A DNA stretch of 64,000 nucleotides from Paenisporosarcina sp050269735 (GCF_050269735.1 NZ_JBNNIX010000003.1:124001-188000); one strand, 5' to 3'; numbered from the stretch's first letter, positions 53,504 to 63,398 are shown. Numbers and translations are program-made. The notes: generated by a model not told the origin, from the sequence alone.

Positions 53504-55042
53504 ATGTTTGATATTTGTATCATCGGTGGTGGTGTCGCTGGGTTAATGCTCGCTCATTCTCTCCCCGCTTCCATGTCCATTGCTATCCTCACAAAAGAAG
53601 ATCCATTCACCAGTAATACTGCACTTGCTCAAGGCGGAATTGCAGCATCACTCGCTCCTTATGATTCCCCTTCGACACATGCCATCGATACAATGCTTGC
53701 CACGGCAGAACATGCTCACAATGAGCGTGTAGAGCTTTTGGTTACAGAGGGGAAAATGCTCATCGAAAAGTTGATGTCACAAGGACTTCCTTTTGATGCG
53801 AACTCGCATGGTTTACCCGAACTTGGTCAAGAAGCCGCACACACACAACGGAGAATTTTACATGCAGGTGGAGATCAAACTGGCAAAATGTTGATGAATT
53901 ATTTGCTTAAACAAACCCAAGAAAAAGTAACCCGCCTCCCTTTTCACGCCGTTTTGAAATTACAAATGGAGGACGGGAGATGCACCGGAGCTTTAGTTAG
54001 TGATCAACATGGTCAAAGACATCTCATTAAAGCCAATCATGTTGTTCTTGCAACGGGTGGGATCGGCCAACTTTACAGTCAGACTTCCAATTCACCTATA
54101 GCAACCGGTGATGGATTGTCGCTCGCCTACCACGCAGGAGCTATTTTGGAAGACTTAGAATTTGTTCAGTTTCATCCCACCATTTTTACGTTGAACGGAA
54201 AGTCGTGTGGGCTTATTTCTGAAGCCGTCCGAGGTGAAGGTGCATTCCTCGTCAATCAGGACGGAATTCGTGTGATGAAAGACATACATCCATTAATGGA
54301 GTTAGCACCAAGGGATATAGTGGCACGCGTCATTGAATGGCACTGGCAAAAAAATGATCCGATCTATTTGGATGCTCGTCATATTCATCGTTTCGAAATG
54401 AAATTCCCATCCATTTACGCCAATTGCATGAAACATGGCGTAAATCCACTTCATGAGTTAATGCCTGTGCGTCCAGGTGCCCACTTTCATATGGGAGGTG
54501 TACAAACGAATGATATTGGGGAAACATCCATTCCGCAACTGTATGCAATTGGTGAAGTAGCTTCCACTGGTGTTCATGGAGCAAATCGCTTAGCCAGTAA
54601 TTCGTTACTTGAAGGTCTTGTTTTTGCGGAACGACTGGCTATGAGACTGGAAGAAAACGTGATTCAGTCAGGAACTCCACTTGATAAAGAACTAGATTCA
54701 TCATTCGTTCAATTCTCATCAGCCCATATGCAACGACGAATGACTGAACACATAGGCATCATTCGAACTGGAGCCGGTTTATCTGATTTCATTCATGAAT
54801 TCCCTCTTTATCCGAGAAATCTTGAAGAATATTCATTTGAAGTCATACAACAAATTCACCGTTATACAGCTAGTAGTTTAATTGCTCATTCAGCATTCCT
54901 TCGTACAGAAAGTCGGGGCGGACATTATCGTCAAGACCACCCGGCAGTTACTGAGGAATGGACAGGAAAAATTATTGAACAATCCATATATGGGACTTCA
55001 ATCAGTACGCGTAAAATTGAACGTAAGGAGACAGTAAAATGA
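53504..55042 (+). CDS. nadB: L-aspartate oxidase
   Basis: 512-residue flavoprotein making iminoaspartate, first step of NAD synthesis. FAD motif CIIGGGVAGLMLAHSLP, SNTALAQGGIAA, EFVQFHPTIF and the active region GVHGANRLASNSLLEGLVFA. First gene of nadBCA; weak ribosome site GGTG. Confidence 0.96.
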   Translation: MFDICIIGGGVAGLMLAHSLPASMSIAILTKEDPFTSNTALAQGGIAASLAPYDSPSTHAIDTMLATAEHAHNERVELLVTEGKMLIEKLMSQGLPFDANSHGLPELGQEAAHTQRRILHAGGDQTGKMLMNYLLKQTQEKVTRLPFHAVLKLQMEDGRCTGALVSDQHGQRHLIKANHVVLATGGIGQLYSQTSNSPIATGDGLSLAYHAGAILEDLEFVQFHPTIFTLNGKSCGLISEAVRGEGAFLVNQDGIRVMKDIHPLMELAPRDIVARVIEWHWQKNDPIYLDARHIHRFEMKFPSIYANCMKHGVNPLHELMPVRPGAHFHMGGVQTNDIGETSIPQLYAIGEVASTGVHGANRLASNSLLEGLVFAERLAMRLEENVIQSGTPLDKELDSSFVQFSSAHMQRRMTEHIGIIRTGAGLSDFIHEFPLYPRNLEEYSFEVIQQIHRYTASSLIAHSAFLRTESRGGHYRQDHPAVTEEWTGKIIEQSIYGTSISTRKIERKETVK

Positions 55043-55893
55043 ATCGATTGAAAGTAGAAGAAGCATTAAAACATTTCTTGATTGAAGATATAGGAGATCG
55101 TGACGTATCAGCTGTTCTTTTCCAAGACTCGGACATCGGAGAAGCAATTGTACGCTTTAAAGAAGATGGCGTAGTTGCAGGTCTTCAATGCTTTAAATGG
55201 GGCTACGGCCTATTGGATGATGCAGTTGACGTGGAACTTTTAAAAGTGGATGGAGATCACGTGAAAGCTGGTGAAGCCATTGTTCACATAAAAGGTCCAG
55301 TAGCTTCTCTACTTTCAGGAGAACGTGTGCTATTAAACTTAGTTCAGCGAATGAGTGCCATTGCAACTTTGACAGCTAAATGTGTTGATGAGTTAGGATC
55401 ATTGCATACACGCATTGTAGATACACGTAAAACGACACCTGGGCTTAGAATGTTTGAGAAGTATGCAGTCCGCATCGGTGGGGGCTTCAATCATCGGATT
55501 GGTCTCTATGATGCGGTTATGTTAAAAGACAACCATATAGCGGCTGCCGGTTCGATTACACAAGCTGTGGAAAAAGTCCGTGCTTCCCTAGGTCATATGG
55601 TCATGATAGAAGTCGAAGTAGAAACGGAAGGTCAATTGCTTGAAGCAATTGAAGCAAAACCACATGTCATCATGTTTGATAACCAAACACCTGAGACGAT
55701 GACAAGATGGGCGAAACTTGTCCCATCTTCCATTCGCACAGAAGCTTCTGGCGGCATAGATTTAGCTAAACTAGCAGCATACCGTCACACTGGGGTCGAT
55801 GTCATTTCTATTGGTGCATTGACACATAGTGTTTCAAATATCGATATTAGTATGAATTTATCCGTTTCCAGCAAGGAGGCCATTTTCGCATGA
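55039..55893 (+). CDS. nadC: Nicotinate-nucleotide pyrophosphorylase (carboxylating)
   Basis: 284 residues, quinolinate phosphoribosyltransferase. Motifs DTRKTTPGLRMFEKYAVRIG and GGFNHRIGLYDAVMLKDNH bind the phosphoribosyl pyrophosphate. Starts within the nadB stop (ATGA) and ends overlapping nadA. Confidence 0.97.
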   Translation: MNRLKVEEALKHFLIEDIGDRDVSAVLFQDSDIGEAIVRFKEDGVVAGLQCFKWGYGLLDDAVDVELLKVDGDHVKAGEAIVHIKGPVASLLSGERVLLNLVQRMSAIATLTAKCVDELGSLHTRIVDTRKTTPGLRMFEKYAVRIGGGFNHRIGLYDAVMLKDNHIAAAGSITQAVEKVRASLGHMVMIEVEVETEGQLLEAIEAKPHVIMFDNQTPETMTRWAKLVPSSIRTEASGGIDLAKLAAYRHTGVDVISIGALTHSVSNIDISMNLSVSSKEAIFA

Positions 55894-56984
55894 CATCATT
55901 ATTGGAAGAATTACAGATGACTGATACAATTCCTGCCCATTATTTGAACACCCCTTCGAATGAACTGCATGAACGTGCTCAGCAAGCGAAGAAGCTACTG
56001 GGTGAACGTTTGTATATTCTAGGGCACCATTACCAAAAGGATGAAGTCATTGCCTTTGCAGACGTGACTGGCGACTCGCTACAGTTATCGCAAATCGCTG
56101 CAAAACAGACGGCGGATTATATTATCTTTTGCGGAGTTCACTTCATGGCTGAAACAGCGGATATCTTAACTACGCCAAATCAAGCGGTGATTCTGCCTGA
56201 TTTGAGAGCCGGTTGTTCCATGGCGGATATGGCCAACATTGATCAAACCGAACGTGCTTGGATTGAATTGCAAAACTACTTTGGCGATACCATTATCCCG
56301 TTGACGTATGTCAACTCTACAGCTGCTATTAAAGCATTTGTAGGTCGCAATGGAGGGGCAACGGTGACCTCTTCCAATGCAGAAGAAATGGTAGCATGGG
56401 CACTTTCTCAAAAAGAGAGAATGCTGTTTTTGCCTGATCAACATTTAGGACGTAACACCGCTGTGAAACTGGGGATTCCTTTGGAAACGATGGCGATTTG
56501 GGATCCAATCAAACACAAGCTGGAATTGCAATGTGCATTGGAAGACGTACGGGTAATTTTGTGGAAAGGACATTGCTCTGTGCATATGAATTTCTTGCCT
56601 AAGCACGTTGCAACTTTGCGTGAAAAAGAACCGGATCGTAAAATTTTAGTTCATCCTGAGTGTACGTATGAAGTGGTTGCCGCTTCTGATTATGCCGGTT
56701 CCACAAAATACATTATTGATATGATTGCAGCATCGGAAGTCGGGTCGAAGTGGGCTATTGGAACGGAAATGAACTTAGTTAACCGTTTAATCGCTACCTA
56801 CCCTGATCGTGATATTGTGTCCTTGAATCCGTTTATGTGTCCTTGTTTGACAATGAACCGCATTGACTTACCTCATTTAACGTGGGCTTTAGAGGAACTT
56901 GTGGAAGGTCGAATCATCAATCAAATTTCCGTTGATGAAAAGACAGCTGAAGAAGCCATCATGGCTTTGGAGAAAATGCTTTAG
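55890..56984 (+). CDS. nadA: Quinolinate synthase
   Basis: 364-residue [4Fe-4S] enzyme that joins iminoaspartate and dihydroxyacetone phosphate. Cluster cysteines at FCGVHFMAE, VHPECTYEV and MCPCL; sites LGHHYQKDEV and DQHLGRNT. Depends on the NifS encoded divergently. Confidence 0.96.
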   Translation: MTSLLEELQMTDTIPAHYLNTPSNELHERAQQAKKLLGERLYILGHHYQKDEVIAFADVTGDSLQLSQIAAKQTADYIIFCGVHFMAETADILTTPNQAVILPDLRAGCSMADMANIDQTERAWIELQNYFGDTIIPLTYVNSTAAIKAFVGRNGGATVTSSNAEEMVAWALSQKERMLFLPDQHLGRNTAVKLGIPLETMAIWDPIKHKLELQCALEDVRVILWKGHCSVHMNFLPKHVATLREKEPDRKILVHPECTYEVVAASDYAGSTKYIIDMIAASEVGSKWAIGTEMNLVNRLIATYPDRDIVSLNPFMCPCLTMNRIDLPHLTWALEELVEGRIINQISVDEKTAEEAIMALEKML

Positions 56985-56997
56985 GAATAAAAAACAT

Positions 56998-57033
56998 AAA
57001 AGGGAACTCCAGTTTATTGGAAGTTCCCTTTTC
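56998..57033. terminator. Bidirectional terminator nadA / acyl-CoA ligase
   Basis: AAAAGGGAACT pairs with AGTTCCCTTTT, with short T-runs on both sides. Confidence 0.85.
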
Positions 57034-57050
57034 TATTTGCCGATCTATAA

Positions 57051-58604
57051 TTATTTAGCAAGTGCTTGATCTTTTAATGAGCGACGCAAAATTTTTCCTG
57101 TCGTGTTTTTAGGCAGTTCTGTCAGGAACTCGAAGCTGCGTGGGATTTTATATTTCGCTAGATGTTCCCCGCAATAGTTAGATAATGCTTCCGTGTCGAG
57201 ACCTTCATCTTTAACTACTACATAGGCATGTACTGTTTCTCCAAAGTTGGCATCTGGTAAACCAATGACGGCAGCCTCTACAACACTTGGATGAGCGAAT
57301 AGTACTTCTTCCACTTCACGTGGGTACACATTGAAGCCACCAACAATGACTAAATCTTTCTTGCGGTCCACGATATAGAAATAACCTTCTTCATCGATTC
57401 TCGCTAAATCACCTGTGTACAACCAGCCGTCGCGAATGGTAGCGGCAGTCTCTTCTGGCATTTTGTAATAGCCTTTCATCACGTTAGGTCCACGGACAAT
57501 CAGCTCCCCTACTTCCCCAACTTCAACATCTTCGCCCAGCTCGTTCACTACACGATTCTCCACGTTGCTAATTGAAGTTCCGATTGAGCCTGCTTTACGA
57601 TCTCGATCCAATGGATTGAAGCATGTAACAGGTGACGCCTCAGACAACCCATACCCTTCCGAAATACGGACATTGAACTTCTCTTCAAAGTTATGCAGCA
57701 AGGCAACCGGAAGCGAAGAGCCTCCTGAAATCGCCAGACGGATCGTCGAGAAGTCTTCGACATTTGCCTGCGGATATTGATAAAGGAAATTATACATCGT
57801 TGGAACCCCTGCAAAGACAGTAGCTTGCTGTTCCTTTGCCATTTCAAAAACGTCTTGCGGGCTGAAACGTGGAACAAGTAAAATCGTTGCTCCTTTTAAT
57901 AGAGGGGCATTCACGACAACGGTCAGTGCAAACACATGGAATACTGGTAACGTCGCAAGTACTTTATCAGATGCAGTAAAGCCCAAATAGTCTGCTGTAT
58001 CCCGTGCATTTGAGAATAAGTTACCGTGCGTCAACATCGCCCCTTTAGGACGTCCAGTTGTTCCTGAAGTATATAAAATTACAGCATTGTCATCCAGGCA
58101 AATTTCAACAGGTAAAACGTCTGGTGAAGCAGCCATAACCATCTGTGTAAACGATTTCACTTTTTCACGTAAGCCTTCAGGTAGAGCTGCCAACTTTTCT
58201 CCTGTATCTGAAGATGTTTCGCAAATTACATATGTATGAACGGATGGAAACGCACCTGCTGCCTTTTCAACAAGTGGCAAAAGCATATCAAGTGCAATGA
58301 CTGCTTTTGCGTCACTATTTTGAAGGATGTAGGAAATCTCATCTGGCGTATAGATTGGATTAATCGGAATCGCTGTTGCTCCCAAACGCATCGTTGCATA
58401 AAGAGAAATCAAGAAATGTGGTGTATTACCAAGTAAAAATGCGACATGGTCCCCTTTTCCCACACCCTGTTCACGTAAAGCTGAAGCAAAACGAGCAACC
58501 GTTTGATCGAATTCTGCATATGACGTATCTTTCCCCATAAAATGATAAGCCGTTTTAGATGGTTGTTGTAAAGCCGTTTCACGAACGCGAGCTACTAAAT
58601 TCAT
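57051..58604 (-). CDS. lcfA: Long-chain fatty-acid-CoA ligase
   Basis: 517-residue adenylate-forming enzyme: ATP motif LYTSGTTGRPKGAMLTHGN, GYGLSEASPV, GWLYTGDLARIDEEGYFYIV and the catalytic Lys in PKNTTGKILRRSL. It activates fatty acids for beta-oxidation. An FadR box lies 20 bases upstream of its start, which supports a fatty acid role over other family substrates. The exact orthology to lcfA is likely but not certain. Confidence 0.88.
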   Translation of the reverse strand: MNLVARVRETALQQPSKTAYHFMGKDTSYAEFDQTVARFASALREQGVGKGDHVAFLLGNTPHFLISLYATMRLGATAIPINPIYTPDEISYILQNSDAKAVIALDMLLPLVEKAAGAFPSVHTYVICETSSDTGEKLAALPEGLREKVKSFTQMVMAASPDVLPVEICLDDNAVILYTSGTTGRPKGAMLTHGNLFSNARDTADYLGFTASDKVLATLPVFHVFALTVVVNAPLLKGATILLVPRFSPQDVFEMAKEQQATVFAGVPTMYNFLYQYPQANVEDFSTIRLAISGGSSLPVALLHNFEEKFNVRISEGYGLSEASPVTCFNPLDRDRKAGSIGTSISNVENRVVNELGEDVEVGEVGELIVRGPNVMKGYYKMPEETAATIRDGWLYTGDLARIDEEGYFYIVDRKKDLVIVGGFNVYPREVEEVLFAHPSVVEAAVIGLPDANFGETVHAYVVVKDEGLDTEALSNYCGEHLAKYKIPRSFEFLTELPKNTTGKILRRSLKDQALAK

Positions 58605-58623
58605 CTGACAGTCCCCTTTGTAT

Positions 58624-58641
58624 TGAATGAATACTCATTCA
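58624..58641 (-). promoter_or_regulatory. FadR operator of the acyl-CoA ligase gene
   Basis: TGAATGAATACTCATTCA fits the known Bacillus FadR consensus (TGAATGAMTANTCATTCA) and is symmetric. A TATAAT -10 (58657-58662, leftward) lies just upstream, so the box covers the early transcribed region and repressor binding would block transcription until long-chain acyl-CoA is present. Confidence 0.85.
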
Positions 58642-58686
58642 TTATTCAATATCTTCATTATATAAGAAATGTTCAGTCAATACAAT

Positions 58687-58712
58687 AAGCACCGTGAATT
58701 TTCACGATGCTT
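58687..58712 (-). terminator. Weak hairpin near the BceB gene end
   Basis: AAGCA-TCGTGAA pairs with TTCACG-GTGCTT with one mismatch; only a short T-run. It lies between the Bce module and lcfA. Confidence 0.4.
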
Positions 58713-58755
58713 ACTGGGGTATACGTAATTTGTTCCTTCGGTTACTCGTCTCATA

Positions 58756-60690
58756 TCAAGCGCGGACATGTGCTATATAACGCCAGCGTATTAAAAAATA
58801 ATAGACGACTTGAATAAATGTAAAACCAACTAATACTAAAATCATTTCACTCAAAATGGATACTTCCGCTAAATTGCTCCAAATGACTTGCAGGGATAAA
58901 AACGAGAATGCACTATGTAGCATTGCTATTCCCCAAGGGAGGAAAAACTGAGGAACAAGTTGACGATTGACGATTTTAATAATTTCCTGTTCTGTTAAAC
59001 CCATTCTTTTCAAGACATCGAATTGGCGTTTATCCCTCTCCAATCCTGTATATAGTTTGAAGTAGACAAAGCTTCCAGCAGCCAATAATAAAACGGCCGC
59101 AACCATTAACCCGGTAAACAATAACAATGAAAATGTTGCCCGTATCACACTGTAGTTCAATCCCGGATTTTCAAAGTAAAATGGCAGAGTGGTAAAACCT
59201 CCGTCATAAATTGCGTCCGTCACTTGAGAATCTATATCCAGTCCGATTGATTTTGTACGTTCCCACTCAGCTACATGAAAAGCAAAGAATTTATACGAGG
59301 AGTCCATCAGTGACCTTCCGGAAAACGGTTCGTTAATTAATTGATAGTCTGAATCACTGACTACAACAATGTTTGATCCAATAATCATGGAAGGAAATAA
59401 CATCTTCGGATACACACCACGAATTTTGATTGGGACATTGCTCTCTTCCAAAACAGTTTGAATTTCTTTACTTTTTAAAGTGCTAATTGAATCCTCAGAG
59501 TATGGAATGAACATTGCTTCTCCAGGGGGCAATTCAATCAATGGCAATCCGAGCGCAAGCGCTAAACTATTTACATCCGACATTCTTAAAATATCGACCG
59601 AATTCTGTGAAAAGGACGATGTTTGCTGTTTGATTAAAAATGGAACAAGTGTATAGGACAAGCCTTGCTCTTCGAGTTCATTGCGTAATAATGAAATGTG
59701 ATCTGACTCATACGGATTGGACATTTCACTGGAATAAATGAGTGACAGCGGGTTTATTTCACGAAATTGTCCTGTATAAGAAGACAGTGATGTCAACGTT
59801 CCAACTGATAAAAAGGCAACTGTTGAAACGATTGTAACGATAAAATACATTCTTGCATTTTCACGCAGTTTCACCGCCACTTCCGAAATAGCGATCAAAC
59901 GATATGGATGCCAGTAAAGTGATTTACGTTTTCGTACTTGATGAAGTAAAAATAATACACTATGTGTAAAAAAGAAGTACGTCCCGAGTGCAGCAAGCGG
60001 AGGTAAAACAATGGATAATGCCAGTACCACGTTCATCGATGTAAACGCAGCCGCTCCGTAGGCAAACAATAACATGGCGATCCCAAGTATTGCTTTCACT
60101 GTTGAATAGCTTTGTAGTTCATCGGTCTTCCAATAGCCACGTATCAATTCAATTATCTTTTGCTCTCGTATGAACACGACGCTCGTCATTGCGATGATGA
60201 CAAAAAGACTGAAAAACGCTCCCATTGTCAGGGCAAAAGGTTTAGCCGATACATATAGAGGCAAGCTTTCCAACTGCAGCAATTCTCGAACGATCATAAA
60301 AAAGAATTTCGAAAAAGCATAGCCAAAAAAGATTCCTGTTGCGACTGAGACCGCACCAATCAACATCGTTTCAAGGAAGATCAATTTATTCAATTGCTTC
60401 TTCTCCATACCAAGCTGAAGCAGCAGTCCGAACTCTTTCGAACGGGCTTGTAAAAAAGCACTCATTGAATAGAACAAGAAAAACAGTGTAAATATGTACA
60501 AGATAATTTCAGCTACTATCATCCCGGAGGCCGCGAATTCCCTTAAAAACTCATCTTCGATTTTCGGATGAAACAATAACATAGAATACATGAAGAAGAC
60601 CATCACTGAAAACATACTCGCCATAAAAAATGCGGCATAGATTCGACGATTCCGAACGACATTACGATAGGCGAATTGTCGAAAGGTCAT
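58756..60690 (-). CDS. BceB-type ABC transporter permease
   Basis: 644-residue permease with ten membrane helices: four FtsX-like helices at the N-terminal half, a large extracellular domain (about residues 315-540), and helices at the C-terminus. This is the layout of BceB, which senses and removes peptide antibiotics bound to cell-wall lipids. Start ATG 60688-60690 has AGGAGG 8 bases upstream. Last gene of the module; overlaps the ATPase gene. Confidence 0.88.
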   Translation of the reverse strand: MTFRQFAYRNVVRNRRIYAAFFMASMFSVMVFFMYSMLLFHPKIEDEFLREFAASGMIVAEIILYIFTLFFLFYSMSAFLQARSKEFGLLLQLGMEKKQLNKLIFLETMLIGAVSVATGIFFGYAFSKFFFMIVRELLQLESLPLYVSAKPFALTMGAFFSLFVIIAMTSVVFIREQKIIELIRGYWKTDELQSYSTVKAILGIAMLLFAYGAAAFTSMNVVLALSIVLPPLAALGTYFFFTHSVLFLLHQVRKRKSLYWHPYRLIAISEVAVKLRENARMYFIVTIVSTVAFLSVGTLTSLSSYTGQFREINPLSLIYSSEMSNPYESDHISLLRNELEEQGLSYTLVPFLIKQQTSSFSQNSVDILRMSDVNSLALALGLPLIELPPGEAMFIPYSEDSISTLKSKEIQTVLEESNVPIKIRGVYPKMLFPSMIIGSNIVVVSDSDYQLINEPFSGRSLMDSSYKFFAFHVAEWERTKSIGLDIDSQVTDAIYDGGFTTLPFYFENPGLNYSVIRATFSLLLFTGLMVAAVLLLAAGSFVYFKLYTGLERDKRQFDVLKRMGLTEQEIIKIVNRQLVPQFFLPWGIAMLHSAFSFLSLQVIWSNLAEVSILSEMILVLVGFTFIQVVYYFLIRWRYIAHVRA

Positions 60691-61435
60691 TGACATTGCC
60701 TCCTAGCAAAGACAGCACGTTTAAAATACGTTGGAAAAAAGTTTGTCTTCGATCATCACTATAAATTTCATTGAAAAACTCGCCGTCTTTAATAAAAATG
60801 ACACGGTCGCAATAACTTGCCGCTATCGGATCATGTGTAACCATCAGGATTGTCGTCTTTTGCTCCTGATTGACTCTTGCCAAAAGCTCTAGTACATCCT
60901 TGGATGCCTTTGAATCCAAGTTCCCGGTCGGCTCATCCGCTAATATGAAAGCGGGCTGATGAATAAGCGCCCTTCCTATTGCCGTCCTTTGTGCTTGACC
61001 GCCAGATATTTCATTCGGTCTCTTTTCAAGAATTTGTTCCAAGTCCAGTTTCTTCGCTAAATCAGCTATACGTTTTTTCATTTCATCGAGTGGAAGTCCA
61101 TCCAGTGTTAAGGGGAGAACCAAGTTTTCTTCTACAGTAAGCATCTGCAATAAGTTAAAGTCCTGAAAGACAAAACCGAGCTGTCTTCGCCGAAAAAGAG
61201 CGAGCTCGGTTTTCGTCATTTCTTCCGGACGCAATCCATCAATCGTGATGGTACCTGATGTGGCCGAATCAATTGTTGAAATGAGATTAAGCAATGTCGT
61301 TTTCCCGCTTCCGGAAGGACCCATAACAGCCACAAACTCACCTTTTCCCACTTCAAAACTTAACTGATTAATTGCACGATGTGTCACTTTCCCCTCGTAC
61401 ACTTTCGTCACTTCGTCCATTTTCAATATGCTCAT
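60662..61435 (-). CDS. BceA-type ABC transporter ATPase
   Basis: 257 residues: Walker A GPSGSGKTT, signature ISGGQAQRTAIGRAL, Walker B AFILADEPTGNLDS, His switch THDP. Partner of the permease. Start ATG 61433-61435 with GAGGTGA upstream. Its first 68 bases lie inside the end of the kinase gene; its end overlaps the start of the permease gene by 29 bases. Confidence 0.9.
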   Translation of the reverse strand: MSILKMDEVTKVYEGKVTHRAINQLSFEVGKGEFVAVMGPSGSGKTTLLNLISTIDSATSGTITIDGLRPEEMTKTELALFRRRQLGFVFQDFNLLQMLTVEENLVLPLTLDGLPLDEMKKRIADLAKKLDLEQILEKRPNEISGGQAQRTAIGRALIHQPAFILADEPTGNLDSKASKDVLELLARVNQEQKTTILMVTHDPIAASYCDRVIFIKDGEFFNEIYSDDRRQTFFQRILNVLSLLGGNVNDLSTIRLS

Positions 61436-62447
61436 CTTCTGTCTCACCTCGCTTTGTACCTTCATGGTTATGGAATAAAACCGAGACTATCGTGCCTTTT
61501 CCTTGCTCAGACACTACACTCATTTCATGACCTAGTTTTCCACAGATCTCATTGGCTAAATACAAGCCCATTCCAGTACTTTCCCCTGTTTTTCGGCCAT
61601 TTTCTCCAGTGAAGAAGGCTTTCATCACACGCGGAAGATCGGTTGATGGAATACCGATTCCTTCATCCTGAACTTTCAGCAATACTTGTCCTTCCAGGCA
61701 GTCTACTTGGATATGTACTTTCTTGCCTTCTTCAAACGTGTATTTCACTGCATTCGTAATAAACTGGCCAATCACAAACTTCATCCATTTTGCATCAGTC
61801 GGTACGATATATTTTTCGTCAATTGAAATCACCGGGTACACATGATGGGTAATGAACAAGCGTTTATGTTCCGACACTACTTCAGAAACCAATGTCTTTA
61901 GATGTACTTGTTCAATTTGCATATCCTGTTCAAACGTATCGAGCCTGGCATTCATCAACACTGAATCAAGTCCACGCTTCAAACGGTCAATTTCTTCCTG
62001 CATACTTCTCTTGTCGACATTTCCATCTTCCTGCAAGAGCAATTCCACGACAGATAACGGTGTTTTCATTTGATGAACCCATTGATTCATGAATTGAAGA
62101 TGACGATGCTGATTGGCATAAAGTGCCTGCACTTCATTTTGATACAGCTTATATAAACCTTGTAAATACTCTTCTACCTGTAATTGTTCTGGTGATTTCC
62201 CATCACGTTGCAATGCTGCTTCCATTTGTTTTGGTGATGACAATAGTTTTTGATAAAACGCATACCGTTTCACAAAGCGTCCAAATAAAAAAGATAAAAT
62301 TAATAAGGTGCTAATGACAACGGAATAGATAGCTGTATCTGCATTTCGGAAGCCGTCGAGCCAATAAAGCAACATAATAAAGAGCACCATAATTAATTGA
62401 AAGACCAAGTAGGCAGCGTGCTCTTTCACAAACAGTCTTAATTTCAT
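61368..62447 (-). CDS. BceS-type intramembrane-sensing histidine kinase
   Basis: 359 residues. Two N-terminal helices with a very short loop, then the phosphorylation site NQWVHQMKTPLSVVELLL, and ATP-binding N and G boxes (FITNAVKYTFEEGKK, DEGIGIP, STGMGLYLANEI). Lacking a sensor domain, it detects the drug through the ABC transporter. About 30 charged C-terminal residues after VSVLFHNHEG look unlike the family and arise from reading into the ATPase gene; a lost stop codon is likely. Confidence 0.9.
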   Translation of the reverse strand: MKLRLFVKEHAAYLVFQLIMVLFIMLLYWLDGFRNADTAIYSVVISTLLILSFLFGRFVKRYAFYQKLLSSPKQMEAALQRDGKSPEQLQVEEYLQGLYKLYQNEVQALYANQHRHLQFMNQWVHQMKTPLSVVELLLQEDGNVDKRSMQEEIDRLKRGLDSVLMNARLDTFEQDMQIEQVHLKTLVSEVVSEHKRLFITHHVYPVISIDEKYIVPTDAKWMKFVIGQFITNAVKYTFEEGKKVHIQVDCLEGQVLLKVQDEGIGIPSTDLPRVMKAFFTGENGRKTGESTGMGLYLANEICGKLGHEMSVVSEQGKGTIVSVLFHNHEGTKRGETEDEHIENGRSDESVRGESDTSCN

Positions 62448-63151
62448 GATGACTCCTCCGCACTTAGTACGAAGCGATAGCCTGCCCCCCGGACGGTTTC
62501 AATAGTTGAAGAGATTCCGTAATCCTGTAACTTCTTACGCACACGCGTCATATTGACGTTCAGTGTGTTTTCATCAACAAAAGCCTGATCATCCCAAAGT
62601 TCTTCGAGCAATTGCTCACGTGTGACTACTTTTGGTACATGGGTCATTAATAGCTCTAGAATGGTGCACTCCCTCTTTTGAAGTGGAATTTCTTGCGAGC
62701 CGGTATGAAGCTCCATTCGCTCCAGATACAAACACAGTTTCCCTAGCTTAATCGTACGTTCTTCCTGTTTCGCTGCGTACTCACCATATGTTCTACGTAA
62801 ATGACTTCTTATTTTGGCTAGGACGATTTCATAATGGAAAGGTTTCGTGATGAAATCATCCCCTCCATTTTCAAGCGCAAATACTTGGTCCATATCCCCT
62901 GACCGTGCTGAAATAAATATAATCGGGCACGTTGTCTTCGTACGGAACTGACGACACCAATAGTATCCGTCATAAGAAGGTAAATTAATATCTAGCAAAA
63001 TGAGGTGCGGATCAAATGCTTCAAATTCTTCCAAGATCAAATCGAAGTCTTGAACCGTTTGCACTTCATAATGATATTTACGTAACGTATCAGCAAGCAG
63101 TGAGGCGATTTTTCGATCATCTTCCACGATATATATACGATGTGTTGACAT
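62444..63151 (-). CDS. BceR-type response regulator
   Basis: 235-residue OmpR-family regulator: receiver with phosphorylation Asp in LILLDINLPSYDGYYW and a winged helix at the C-terminus (NTLNVNMTRVRKKLQDYG, VRGAGYRF). GGGGGAGG ribosome site. Overlaps the kinase gene by 4 bases. It probably activates the transporter genes when the kinase signals drug flux. Confidence 0.92.
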   Translation of the reverse strand: MSTHRIYIVEDDRKIASLLADTLRKYHYEVQTVQDFDLILEEFEAFDPHLILLDINLPSYDGYYWCRQFRTKTTCPIIFISARSGDMDQVFALENGGDDFITKPFHYEIVLAKIRSHLRRTYGEYAAKQEERTIKLGKLCLYLERMELHTGSQEIPLQKRECTILELLMTHVPKVVTREQLLEELWDDQAFVDENTLNVNMTRVRKKLQDYGISSTIETVRGAGYRFVLSAEESS

Positions 63152-63255
63152 CTAATCCTCCCCCTAATCTGTTTTTCTTAATTGTACTTAAGAACAGCTC
63201 TAAGTGCTACTCTATGTAAATTGTTCCGATGGAAGAGAGATTCGAACATTGGAGC

Positions 63256-63342
63256 TGCTCCAGGTAGACAGAATTGCTTTCCAGGTAGACAGTTTGGTGT
63301 TCCAGGTAGACAGAACCACGTTTCAGGTTGCACAAAATGAAA
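63256..63342. repeat. Four 21-bp repeats upstream of the Bce module
   Basis: TCCAGGTAGACAG begins at 63259, 63280 and 63301, and a diverged copy TTCAGGTTGCACA at 63322, each exactly 21 bases on. Rightward this reads as seven-residue blocks LQVDRIA, FQVDSLV, FQVDRTT, FQVAQNE with no start or ribosome site. It lies within the region of the bceR promoter and lplJ terminator. Confidence 0.8.
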
Positions 63343-63372
63343 ATAGACGAGCATTGGACTATCACATAACCA

Positions 63373-63398
63373 CAAAAAAGCCTGACCGAAGTCAGGCT
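63373..63398 (-). terminator. Terminator of the lipoate ligase gene
   Basis: Leftward AGCCTGAC-TTCG-GTCAGGCT with a stable tetraloop, followed by TTTTTTG. Confidence 0.9.
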
